This document shows, in pieces, positions 16,623 to 24,813 of a DNA stretch of 64,000 nt. The stretch covers positions 1 to 64,000 of the forward strand of contig CAVXME010000004.1 in assembly GCA_963762965.1 (NCBI GenBank), given 5' to 3'. The notes under the pieces are model-generated. The model searched no databases. It was not told the DNA's origin and saw nothing but the letters and a program-made list of their open reading frames with translations. The stretch's first letter is position 1, and each line of letters begins with the position of its first letter. The position numbers and the translations under genes are program-made. This DNA is from DATBAX01 sp963762965. Lineage in GTDB: Bacteria; Acidobacteriota; Terriglobia; Terriglobales; Acidobacteriaceae.

Positions 16623-17444
16623 GTGATCAAGCGAATGCGCAACTACAGTTTCGGGACAGTCATTCCGTTTGTGCTGCTGCATCTGGGGTGTATCGCCGTT
16701 GTCTTTGTCCCCTTCCGATGGTCATGGGTCGAGCTCATGCTGGCGATGTATGCCGTGCGGATGTTCGGGATTACTGCCGGATACCACCGCTACTTTAGCC
16801 ACCGCAGCTACAAGTTGGGGCGCGGCTGGCAGTTTATTATGGCGTTTCTGGCGGAAACTTCCGGACAGAAAGGCGTGCTGTGGTGGGCTGCCCATCATCG
16901 CGTGCATCACCGGCATGCGGATCAGGATCCAGACATTCACTCTCCGTTGAAGCGTGGATTCTGGTGGGCCCATGTGGGGTGGGTGCTGTCGAACGAATAC
17001 GACAAGTACGATCCGTCGCTGATCCAGGACTTCGGCAAGTATCCGGAATTGCGCTGGCTCGACAAACACTACTTGGTTCCCCCGGTCGTGTTAGCGGCAG
17101 TTCTGCTACTCGGCGGAGGGCTGGGAGCTTTTGGGTGGGGATTTGTGGTCTCGACTGTCCTGCTTTTTCACGGGACCTTCACCATCAATTCGGTCGCGCA
17201 TCTGTGGGGAACGCGGCGCTTCGACACGGCGGACGATAGCCGCAATAACTTTGTACTTGCCATCATCACTCTGGGTGAAGGCTGGCACAACAATCACCAC
17301 AAGTTCATGTATGCGTGCCGGCAAGGACTTCGCTGGTGGGAAGTGGATGTTACTTACTACGCGATAAAGATGTTGAACTGGCTGGGAGTAGCCAAGGATT
17401 TGCGGGGCATTCGGGTGCCGCTGCCGGAAAGTAAGGCGGCATGA
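16623..17444 (+). CDS. Membrane fatty-acyl desaturase (delta-9 type)
   Basis: A 273-residue integral-membrane di-iron desaturase. All three histidine boxes are present: HRYFSH (55-60), HRVHH (92-96) and HNNHH (222-226). It introduces a cis double bond into an acyl chain, most likely an acyl-CoA or lipid-bound chain. The frame is open from 16512, but that region overlaps the promoter. GTG at 16623 has AGGAA at a good distance; ATG at 16635 is the alternative. It leads the plus-strand arm of the CarH island and its stop overlaps the next start in ATGA. The unsaturated product would be a substrate for the methyltransferase encoded three genes later. Confidence 0.9.
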   Translation: MIKRMRNYSFGTVIPFVLLHLGCIAVVFVPFRWSWVELMLAMYAVRMFGITAGYHRYFSHRSYKLGRGWQFIMAFLAETSGQKGVLWWAAHHRVHHRHADQDPDIHSPLKRGFWWAHVGWVLSNEYDKYDPSLIQDFGKYPELRWLDKHYLVPPVVLAAVLLLGGGLGAFGWGFVVSTVLLFHGTFTINSVAHLWGTRRFDTADDSRNNFVLAIITLGEGWHNNHHKFMYACRQGLRWWEVDVTYYAIKMLNWLGVAKDLRGIRVPLPESKAA

Positions 17445-18712
17445 GCCGGATCGCGGTAATCGGGGCGGGGATCTCAGGAATGGGAGCAGCATATCTGCTC
17501 AGCCAGAAACACGAAGTGTGGCTGTTCGAGAAGGAGGGCCGTCTCGGAGGCCATACCCATACGCATCAGATTGAAACCAGTCGCGGCGTCTTGCCGATCG
17601 ACACTGGGTTCATCGTGCATAACGACCGCACCTATCCGAATCTGGTTCGCTTGTTCCGGCAGATAGGCATAGCCCGGCAGGCGAGCGACATGTCGTTCGG
17701 CGTGTCTTGCCGGCAGACTGGATTTGAATACAGCAGCCGCGGCCTGAGCGGGTTCTTCGCGGGCCGGAGCAATTGGTATCGCCTGGGACACTACCGCTTC
17801 CTGGCCGAGATCATGCGCTTTAACCGGGAGGCTCGCAAGCTTCTGCGGGATCCAGCCGGCGCTGAAATCACTTTGGGGGATTACCTGCGAACGAATCAGT
17901 TCGGAGGCGAGTTCACGCGCTACTATTTGCACCCTATGGCGGCGGCAGTGTGGTCCACCTCGCCAGAGGAAATCGAAGACTTTCCGGCCTTTACCCTGAT
18001 CCGCTTCCTTGAGAACCACGGGCTCCTGAGTTTGACGACGGCTCCTCAGTGGTATGTGCTCAAAGGCGGCAGCAGCTCTTACATTCCGGCGTTGACTGCG
18101 CCTTACCGCGAACGGATTTGTCCGGGAGCAAAGATTGACGGGGTCAGGCGCACTGCCGCCAGAGTGGAAATTGGCTTTGAGGACCGTCCGCCGGAGTCTT
18201 TTGACGAAGTTGTCTTCGCCTGTCATGCGCCGCAAACCCTCCAACTCCTGAAGGACATAACTCCGCTGGAGCGGCAGGTGCTGGGCGGTTTCCGCACCAG
18301 CCGCAACCAGACCGTGCTGCACACCGACTCGAGCCTGCTGCCCCGCCGGCAGGGGGCGCGTGCGTCGTGGAACTATCATCTCGGCGGCAGACAGCGAGCT
18401 GCTACGCTGACATATCACATGAACCGATTGCAGAGCCTGCCCACACGGGAAGACTATTGCGTCACGCTGAACGACACTCAGTCCATCGACGAGCGCCAAG
18501 TCCTGCGCCAAATGACATACTTCCATCCTCTTTATACGTTAGAGGCCGTACGAGCCCAGGCGCGCTGGCAGGAGATCAGCGGCCGCAACCGAACTCACTT
18601 CTGTGGCGCATACTGGTTCTACGGGTTCCATGAAGACGGATTGAATTCGGCGATCCGAGTTGCGGGGAAACTGGGTGTAGCCTGGGATGAACCGGGAGAA
18701 GTGGCGGCATGA
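17441..18712 (+). CDS. FAD-dependent oxidoreductase of the amine-oxidase/PPOX type
   Basis: A 423-residue flavoprotein. Residues 3-32 hold the dinucleotide fold (IAVIGAGISGMGAAYLLSQK, with E30 after it), then GRLGGHTHT and the family motif GFIVHNDRTYPNLVRLF. Proteins like this stand next to DUF1365 and cyclopropane-synthase-type genes in many bacteria, including light- or singlet-oxygen-controlled clusters. They are thought to act on the acyl chain or its methylated product, but the reaction is not settled. Start and stop codons overlap neighbours on both sides by ATGA, so the four genes 16623-20828 form one translationally coupled unit. Confidence 0.88.
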   Translation: MSRIAVIGAGISGMGAAYLLSQKHEVWLFEKEGRLGGHTHTHQIETSRGVLPIDTGFIVHNDRTYPNLVRLFRQIGIARQASDMSFGVSCRQTGFEYSSRGLSGFFAGRSNWYRLGHYRFLAEIMRFNREARKLLRDPAGAEITLGDYLRTNQFGGEFTRYYLHPMAAAVWSTSPEEIEDFPAFTLIRFLENHGLLSLTTAPQWYVLKGGSSSYIPALTAPYRERICPGAKIDGVRRTAARVEIGFEDRPPESFDEVVFACHAPQTLQLLKDITPLERQVLGGFRTSRNQTVLHTDSSLLPRRQGARASWNYHLGGRQRAATLTYHMNRLQSLPTREDYCVTLNDTQSIDERQVLRQMTYFHPLYTLEAVRAQARWQEISGRNRTHFCGAYWFYGFHEDGLNSAIRVAGKLGVAWDEPGEVAA

Positions 18713-19509
18713 TGGAATCGGGAATCTATTCCGGAACGTTGCGTCATCGCAGGTTCAGTCCTGTCCGTCGTGAATTTACTTACCCGCTGTTTATGGTCTT
18801 TCTCGATATTGACCGGCTGCCAGAACTGATGAAGGTTTCCCCGCTGGCGGGATACAACCGGCGGAACTGGGTTTCGTACCAGGAGCGGGACCACTTCGGG
18901 GATGCAGCGAAACCGCTGCGCGAACGGGTTTCGCGAGATGCACTCAAGAAGGGCATTGTCATTCCGGAAGGGCGAATCTTCCTGCTCACGCATCTCCGCT
19001 ACCTGGGATACAACTTCAATCCCGTTTCGTTCTTTTACTGTTACGACCGCGAAGACAAGTTGCAGATGGTCATGGCCGAAGTCAATAATACCTTTGGAGA
19101 AACCGCAAACTACTGGCTCACTCCCACGGTCGAGCGCCCGGCTGGCGAAAACAAGCGGTACCGGTTTCCCAAGCAATTTCACGTCTCGCCCTTCCTGAAG
19201 CTGGGACAGGAATACGATTGGACGTTCACGCCTCCGGGTGAGCGACTGATCAGTGAGAGCGTTAGTTATGAGAACGGGCGGGAGATCTTCGATTCCACGC
19301 TGAAGCTGGAGCGGCGCGAGTGGTCTCGGTCTGAACTGCACCGGGCAGTGCTGAGATTTCCCTGGATGACGGCCAGAGTAGTCACAGCAATTCATTGGCA
19401 AGCGTTGCGGCTATTGCTGAAGCGAGTCCCAGTGGTCAGGCATCCAGGCGCAGGCCGTTTCGAGCGCGCGACAGTTCAGCATTTGGGGGCGTCATGGCGA
19501 GCGGAATGA
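18709..19509 (+). CDS. DUF1365 family protein
   Basis: A 266-residue protein with the DUF1365 hallmarks: ESGIYSGTLRHRRFSPVRREF at the start, LLTHLRYLGYNFNPVSFFYCY in the middle, AEVNNTFGE, and KQFHVSPFL. No signal peptide. The family almost always accompanies the FAD oxidoreductase upstream and the methyltransferase downstream, which implies one pathway. Its own function is unknown. The last four bases overlap the methyltransferase start (ATGA at 19506). Confidence 0.9.
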   Translation: MMESGIYSGTLRHRRFSPVRREFTYPLFMVFLDIDRLPELMKVSPLAGYNRRNWVSYQERDHFGDAAKPLRERVSRDALKKGIVIPEGRIFLLTHLRYLGYNFNPVSFFYCYDREDKLQMVMAEVNNTFGETANYWLTPTVERPAGENKRYRFPKQFHVSPFLKLGQEYDWTFTPPGERLISESVSYENGREIFDSTLKLERREWSRSELHRAVLRFPWMTARVVTAIHWQALRLLLKRVPVVRHPGAGRFERATVQHLGASWRAE

Positions 19510-20828
19510 CGGCGAATATCGCGAAGTGGATATTTCTGAAGACTCTGGCTGGGCTCCGGGTGGGCTACCTGGAAGTGGTTTGTCCGGAGGAAACCTACTG
19601 CTTCGGGCAGTCCGTCGGTGGCCGGGAAAAAGACCCGCTGCACGTGGTCATCGCAGTACACGATGAGCGCTTTTTCCTGCGCGCGCTGTTAGCGGGAGAC
19701 GTCGGTATTGGAGAGTCGTACATGGAGGGAGACTGGTCGACTCCCAATCTGGTCTCGGTTGTGCAGTTGGCGGTGCGAAACCTGGACCAACTGGACGGCA
19801 GCAATCGCCTCTTGACGTCCTTTCGCAGGCTCGCCGACGTTTTTGAGCATCGCCGCCGCCGCAACACGCAGGCCGGCAGCCGGCGCAATATCGCGTATCA
19901 CTACGACCTGGGCAATGACTTCTACAGTCTTTTCCTCGATCTCAGCCTGGCCTATTCCTGCGCCTATTACGAAAGCACGGACGACCCTCTGGAACAGGCA
20001 CAGATCCGCAAGTTCGATCGCATTTGCCGCAAACTCCAATTGGGGCGGCAGGACGACGTGCTCGAAATCGGAACCGGCTGGGGCGGCTTCGCGGTCTACG
20101 CGGCTGAGACTTATGGATGTCGTGTAACTACTACCACCATCAGCCAGCAGCAGCACGACTACGCGCGTGAAGTGTTCTCTCGGAGCAGGACGGGGGATCG
20201 CATCCAGTTGCTGCTCGACGACTACCGCAACCTAAGCGGTCAGTTCGACAAGATCGTCAGTATTGAAATGTTCGAAGCTGTGGGTTACGAACACTACGAC
20301 GACTACTTCGGAGCCTGTGATCGCCTGCTCAAGCCAGACGGCAGCATGTTCCTGCAAACCATCACCATCCAGGAAAAAACGTTTCACCAGTACCGTAAGC
20401 AAAGCGACTGGATCAAGAAGCACATCTTTCCCGGAGCTGAGTTGGCTTCGGTCATCGAGATTCAACGATCGCTGGCTCGAACCACCCGCATGCAGCTTTT
20501 TCACATGGAAGACATCGGGAAACACTACGCTCTGACCCTTCACGAATGGCGCCGCCGATTTCTCGAACATCTCTCCGAAGTGCGCGAACTCGGATTCGAC
20601 AATCGCTTCGTGCGCATGTGGGACTACTACCTGGCTTACTGCGAGGGAGCGTTCCGCGAACGCTACATCAGCGATGTGCAGTTGGTGCTCAGCAAAGTGA
20701 CCAGCGAAGTTCATCTGATGAATGAACCTGAGACGCATGGCAGGAGAGATCGTAAACCGAACCAGCCTAGTGAGGAAGTAACGGCAGCACTCGCCGACAT
20801 GCAAAAGCAGAGCGGCGGTTTCCGGTAA
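19506..20828 (+). CDS. cfa: Cyclopropane-fatty-acyl-phospholipid-synthase-type methyltransferase
   Basis: A 440-residue SAM-dependent enzyme that methylates the double bond of acyl chains in phospholipids. The SAM site VLEIGTGWGG lies at about 185-194, preceded by NIAYHYDLGNDFYSLFLDLS, and the C-terminal YCEGAFRERYISDVQ is typical of the family. The ATG at 19506 overlaps the DUF1365 stop; an ATG four codons upstream has a GGGGGC ribosome-binding site and is an alternative. In this context the product could be a cyclopropane, a branched methyl chain or a precursor of furan fatty acids. Sequence alone does not separate these. Confidence 0.92.
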   Translation: MTANIAKWIFLKTLAGLRVGYLEVVCPEETYCFGQSVGGREKDPLHVVIAVHDERFFLRALLAGDVGIGESYMEGDWSTPNLVSVVQLAVRNLDQLDGSNRLLTSFRRLADVFEHRRRRNTQAGSRRNIAYHYDLGNDFYSLFLDLSLAYSCAYYESTDDPLEQAQIRKFDRICRKLQLGRQDDVLEIGTGWGGFAVYAAETYGCRVTTTTISQQQHDYAREVFSRSRTGDRIQLLLDDYRNLSGQFDKIVSIEMFEAVGYEHYDDYFGACDRLLKPDGSMFLQTITIQEKTFHQYRKQSDWIKKHIFPGAELASVIEIQRSLARTTRMQLFHMEDIGKHYALTLHEWRRRFLEHLSEVRELGFDNRFVRMWDYYLAYCEGAFRERYISDVQLVLSKVTSEVHLMNEPETHGRRDRKPNQPSEEVTAALADMQKQSGGFR

Positions 20829-20854
20829 GACCTTGAGGGCTAACTGACGACCCC

Positions 20855-21874
20855 ATGAACTACGACGCAATCCTGGTCACTTCTTTCGGTGGTCCCGAAC
20901 GTCCAGATGACGTTATGCCATTCCTGGAAAATGTCTTGCGGGGCAAGAACGTGCCGCGCGAGCGCATGCTGGAAGTGGCCGAACACTACTACTACTTCGG
21001 CGGCAAGAGTCCGATCAACGATCAGAATCGGCAACTCATCGCGGCTCTTGAGGCGGAACTGGCTCAGCACGGCCCTCGCCTGCCCATCTATTGGGGAAAC
21101 CGGAACTGGCATCCCATGCTTACCGACACACTCCGCCAGATGCAGGCGGACGGAGTGCGACGCGCGCTGGCTTTTGTGACGTCCGCTTATAGTTCGTACT
21201 CGAGTTGCCGGCAGTATCGGGAAGACATAGCGCGCGCGCAAGAGGCAGCAGGCGAAGGCGCGCCGGTGGTAGATAAGATCCGCGTGTTCCACAATCATCC
21301 TGGATTTGTTGAGGCCGTGGCAGATCGTGTGAAGCATGCGCTGGCAAAGATTCCAGACGGCCGGCGTGAGTCGGCGCACCTTGTCTATACCGCACACAGC
21401 ATTCCACTGGCAATGGCGCACGGCTGTGACTACGAAAAGCAACTCAAGGATACCGGCAGTCTGGTAGCGGACGAAGTGGGACACAAAGAGTGGCGCTTGG
21501 TGTTCCAGAGCCGAAGTGGTCCAGCGTCGCAACCTTGGTTGGAGCCGGACATTCTTGATTACCTGCATGAGATCAAAGAGCGCGGAGGCAGTTCGGATGT
21601 GGTGATCGCTCCCATCGGTTTCGTCTCAGACCACATGGAGATTCTCTTCGACCTTGATACGCAGGCGCGAGAGCTGTGCGCGGAGTTGGGCTTGCACATG
21701 GTACGGGCCGGGACCGTAGGCACGCATCCCCGGTTCATACGCATGATTCGCGAACTGATTTGCGAGCGCCTGGGCCAGGATAAGCCGCGTCTTGCGTTAG
21801 GAGCATTGGGTCCGCGTCCCGACGTGTGTACGGCGGATTGCTGCGCATCGCCCAGGCGGCCGGCGGCGATTTGA
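20855..21874 (+). CDS. hemH: Ferrochelatase
   Basis: A 339-residue enzyme that inserts ferrous iron into a porphyrin. Landmarks are LVTSFGGPERPDDVMPFLEN, the histidine-containing metal site in YTAHSIPLAMA, FQSRSGPASQPWLEPDI and VIAPIGFVSDHMEILFDLD. An acidic pair GFVSDHMEI matches the conserved active-site Glu. Whether it makes protoheme or coproheme (CpfC type) is undecided. The gene lies 26 bp after cfa and probably belongs to the same operon. Putting a light-absorbing porphyrin step beside a light sensor makes physiological sense, since free porphyrins generate singlet oxygen. Confidence 0.92.
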   Translation: MNYDAILVTSFGGPERPDDVMPFLENVLRGKNVPRERMLEVAEHYYYFGGKSPINDQNRQLIAALEAELAQHGPRLPIYWGNRNWHPMLTDTLRQMQADGVRRALAFVTSAYSSYSSCRQYREDIARAQEAAGEGAPVVDKIRVFHNHPGFVEAVADRVKHALAKIPDGRRESAHLVYTAHSIPLAMAHGCDYEKQLKDTGSLVADEVGHKEWRLVFQSRSGPASQPWLEPDILDYLHEIKERGGSSDVVIAPIGFVSDHMEILFDLDTQARELCAELGLHMVRAGTVGTHPRFIRMIRELICERLGQDKPRLALGALGPRPDVCTADCCASPRRPAAI

Positions 21875-21962
21875 TGCTGGACTTTATTGAGGGACCGCTC
21901 CGCGTCTCGCATAAGATTTACCGTGATCCGATTGCGCAAAGCTCTTCAAGAATGTTGAAGGG

Positions 21963-22964
21963 CTAGGACTCCTGGATCTGCCGCCAAACCTCGGGATCCA
22001 CTGGAATGCCTTTTTCCATATTTTCCTGGCGAAGGCGCAACACCTGCTCGCCGGGATAACGGACGGACTCTCCTGCGGCCTGTGCTCCCGAATGCAAATT
22101 CTCGATGACCTGGTTCGCAATCTGTGCCGCGCTTGCGGCCGAGGCGACACTGGCCGGATTGAACGCGAGAAAGACCTGTGAGATTCCGACTTCGCGCTCC
22201 GGCGTCGGTTCAATCTGATGCGTCGTCTTACCGCCTGATAAGATGCCGGCGAGAAGATCCAGCATCAGCGCCAGGCCGGAACCTTTCCAGTAGCCGATCG
22301 GCAGAGGGCGCTGGGACTTCTCAATCTCTGCCGGATCGCGGGTCAGTCGGCCTTCAGTATCGAAACCGCCTTCGACCGGCAGCAGTTCGCCGCGCGCGCG
22401 ATACGCGGAAATTGCTCCGTAGGAAAACTGCGACGCGGCCATATCGAGAATCACGTGGCCGCCGGGCCGGGGCACGGCCATCACCAGCGGATTGTTGCCG
22501 AGCAACGGAACGCTCGCGCCCCAGGGAGGAAGATTGGGCAGCGTGTTGGTCCAGCAGATGCCGATCATGCCGGCGTCGGCGGCCTGCCATCCATAACTGC
22601 CGCCGCGCATCCAGTGATTGGTGTTGGCCAGCGCGACGCATCCCATGCCGTGCTGGCGCGCGAGCGCGATGGCGCGGTCCATGCAATGCCAGGCGTTGAG
22701 ATTGCCGGGGCCGACTTTCCCGTCCCAACGTTCGAGTGGGCCAGTGCTGGCCACGAGGACCGGGCTGGCATGAATGTCGATGCCGCCGTTCCTGATCATG
22801 GCGACGAAGCGGGGAAAGCGGTTGAGGCCGTGCGAGTGGACCCCGTCGCGGCTGGAATCGGCGAAGAGCTGGGCGCAGCGGTCGGCGCGGGCGGGTTCGA
22901 ATCCCAGCTTCTGAAATGCGCTTGAGAGGGTGTCGACGAGGTCGGGATAGGGGATTCTAAGCAT
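21963..22964 (-). CDS. dlgD: Ldh/YiaK-type dehydrogenase, likely 2,3-diketo-L-gulonate reductase
   Basis: A 333-residue NAD(P)-dependent dehydrogenase of the malate/L-lactate/ureidoglycolate family. It follows E. coli YiaK nearly throughout: DGVHSHGLNRFPRFV, GNLNAWHCMDRAIALA, NTNHWMRGGSYGWQAADAGM, GICWTNT and LPIGYWKGSGLALMLDLL. YiaK reduces 2,3-diketo-L-gulonate to 3-keto-L-gulonate, a step in ascorbate/uronate-derived sugar breakdown. Its position next to secreted glycosidases fits sugar-acid catabolism. Substrate is inferred from similarity. Confidence 0.85.
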   Translation of the reverse strand: MLRIPYPDLVDTLSSAFQKLGFEPARADRCAQLFADSSRDGVHSHGLNRFPRFVAMIRNGGIDIHASPVLVASTGPLERWDGKVGPGNLNAWHCMDRAIALARQHGMGCVALANTNHWMRGGSYGWQAADAGMIGICWTNTLPNLPPWGASVPLLGNNPLVMAVPRPGGHVILDMAASQFSYGAISAYRARGELLPVEGGFDTEGRLTRDPAEIEKSQRPLPIGYWKGSGLALMLDLLAGILSGGKTTHQIEPTPEREVGISQVFLAFNPASVASAASAAQIANQVIENLHSGAQAAGESVRYPGEQVLRLRQENMEKGIPVDPEVWRQIQES

Positions 22965-23041
22965 GATTTTGCAGTTCAGAGTAGCGCCTCATTTTCCCCA
23001 CCGACGGGTAAAACGATGGGGCGCCAATTCTTGATGTGATT

Positions 23042-24661
23042 CTACTTCTCGAACTTCACCGGGACGAAAACTTCGACCCCTTCCTTCTTCAACTGGTCAA
23101 CATTGCGCAGCAGCTTCCCGTTCATCTTCACATTCTTGAAAAGGATGGGAGCGACGTTCTTGCCCATCAACATTCCCGGGCGCGTGGCTTTGTAGAAGGT
23201 GCAGTTTTCGAAAACGAAGTTGGTCAGCGGGGCGTCGCCGCCGTCGATGTAGATGTGACCGCCGTCGTTTTCGAAAGTTGAGTTGACGATTTTGAAATCG
23301 TCGAGGGGGACGCTGCCGCTGGAGCGCATGCCCGAGCTGTATCCCTTGCCCACGAAGTACGCGGGAGAAAGTTGAATCCAGATGGCGAACTTGTTCTGGT
23401 TGGTGACGAAGTGGACATCTTCGAGCCGCAGATGATAGATGGGCGGCGCGCCGCCGTATCCGATGGTCAGGCCGGAGGTGTAGCTGTAGTCCACGAATCC
23501 TTTGATAACGATGTCTTCGAGGCCGCCGGTCGCGTCTTTCCGTCCGCGGTAGAAGGCGAAGGTATCGTCCATGGTCATGGCGAAGCCGTCTTCGATTCGA
23601 ATGTGTTTGGTGTTGCCGGCGAAGTCGAAGGCGTCGTCGTGATATTGCTGCTTGCGGTTGACGATCTTAATGTTGGTGGCGGAGAAGCCATCGGTGTCGG
23701 TGACGGTCACCGTCCAGTAGGACGAGCGCAGCAGCAACAATCCCTGGAAAGAAATGTTGCGGCTGTTGTTGACGATGTATCCTCGGACGCCGCCGTGGGG
23801 ATCGTTGACCAGGCCTTCTTCGGATCGCGCCGATCCGTCGCCGAGGTCAGGCTGGAAATCGTGCCACAGCCACGGATAGCCTTCGGCGTCGATGGTGCCG
23901 GGGCCGGAGAGTCCGGCGTTTTCGACATTGTTGAAGACGATCAGCGCACGCAGCGGCCTCGCCCCGGCGGGTATGGGCGGCGAAACGTAATCCGCGCCTT
24001 TGCGCGAACCGCGAATCACGGCGTCAGCGGCCACGTAGAGCTTGACGTTGCTCTGCATCAGGATGGTGCCGGTTAGATAAACGCCAGTCGGAAAGTACAG
24101 GACGCCGCCGCCGGGTCGCGCAGAAACGTCGCTGATCGCCTGATTGATTTTCGCGGTCTCCAGCGTCTTGCCAGTGTTGTCGATTTTGTAGTCGAGAATG
24201 TTGACCACGTTGGCGTCGCCCAGCCTCGGCGGATTCTTTTCTTCAGGCTCGGCGAACAGCAGCAGGCCCGGACTTTGGAACGTCGGCTCTTCGTTGAAAA
24301 AAATCACCAGATAACGCGGCTGATCGAGATCAAAGCTGATGCTGTTGCCGTTGATCTGGGGATGAATGTTGTAGGCCAGCGGCCGGATGTAGCAGGTGAC
24401 AATGTTGCGGTCGTTGACCAGCGACGTAATAGTGATGTGCACTTTGCCGGACATGGCGAAGCTGGCGTGGTCCATCCATTGGAACTGATTGAAAGTTGGA
24501 AAGCGATGGACGAAGACAGCCTGGCCGTCCACAGTCACACGATAAGCGAGACTCGGCGCGGCGCCGGGATAAGCGGGGTAAGGAGTGACGGCGGCGGATG
24601 CTGGGAGAAACGTCGAGAATAATAGGATCGCCACAAATAGTTTGGAGGTCATTGCATTCAT
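23042..24661 (-). CDS. Secreted right-handed beta-helix glycosidase (GH28-like)
   Basis: A 539-residue protein with an N-terminal signal peptide (MTSKLFVAILLFSTFLPASAA). Residues ~30-130 form a beta-rich domain (VTVDGQAVFVHRFPTFNQF). From about 170 on are the repeats of a pectin-lyase-like helix, with TINQAISDVSARPGGGVLYFP, GPGTIDAEGYPWLWHDF and several NISFQGLLLL-type turns. The fold and secretion point to a polygalacturonase-like hydrolase acting on plant cell-wall glycans. The canonical GH28 motifs NTDG, DD, GHG and RIK are only partly recognisable (DTDG, HDDAFDF), so GH28 membership is tentative. Confidence 0.78.
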   Translation of the reverse strand: MNAMTSKLFVAILLFSTFLPASAAVTPYPAYPGAAPSLAYRVTVDGQAVFVHRFPTFNQFQWMDHASFAMSGKVHITITSLVNDRNIVTCYIRPLAYNIHPQINGNSISFDLDQPRYLVIFFNEEPTFQSPGLLLFAEPEEKNPPRLGDANVVNILDYKIDNTGKTLETAKINQAISDVSARPGGGVLYFPTGVYLTGTILMQSNVKLYVAADAVIRGSRKGADYVSPPIPAGARPLRALIVFNNVENAGLSGPGTIDAEGYPWLWHDFQPDLGDGSARSEEGLVNDPHGGVRGYIVNNSRNISFQGLLLLRSSYWTVTVTDTDGFSATNIKIVNRKQQYHDDAFDFAGNTKHIRIEDGFAMTMDDTFAFYRGRKDATGGLEDIVIKGFVDYSYTSGLTIGYGGAPPIYHLRLEDVHFVTNQNKFAIWIQLSPAYFVGKGYSSGMRSSGSVPLDDFKIVNSTFENDGGHIYIDGGDAPLTNFVFENCTFYKATRPGMLMGKNVAPILFKNVKMNGKLLRNVDQLKKEGVEVFVPVKFEK

Positions 24662-24813
24662 CTCTCTAAATCAGCGGCGCTCCTATGGGGCCGGCCCTGC
24701 CGGGGAAGTAGAGACGCGGTCAGAGTATATATCGAGGTCGTATGGCGCCTCGGGATTTTTGCGAAAGAGTGGTCCCGATCGTCTGCTATGATGCGCGAGG
24801 CGCAATGGGATAA

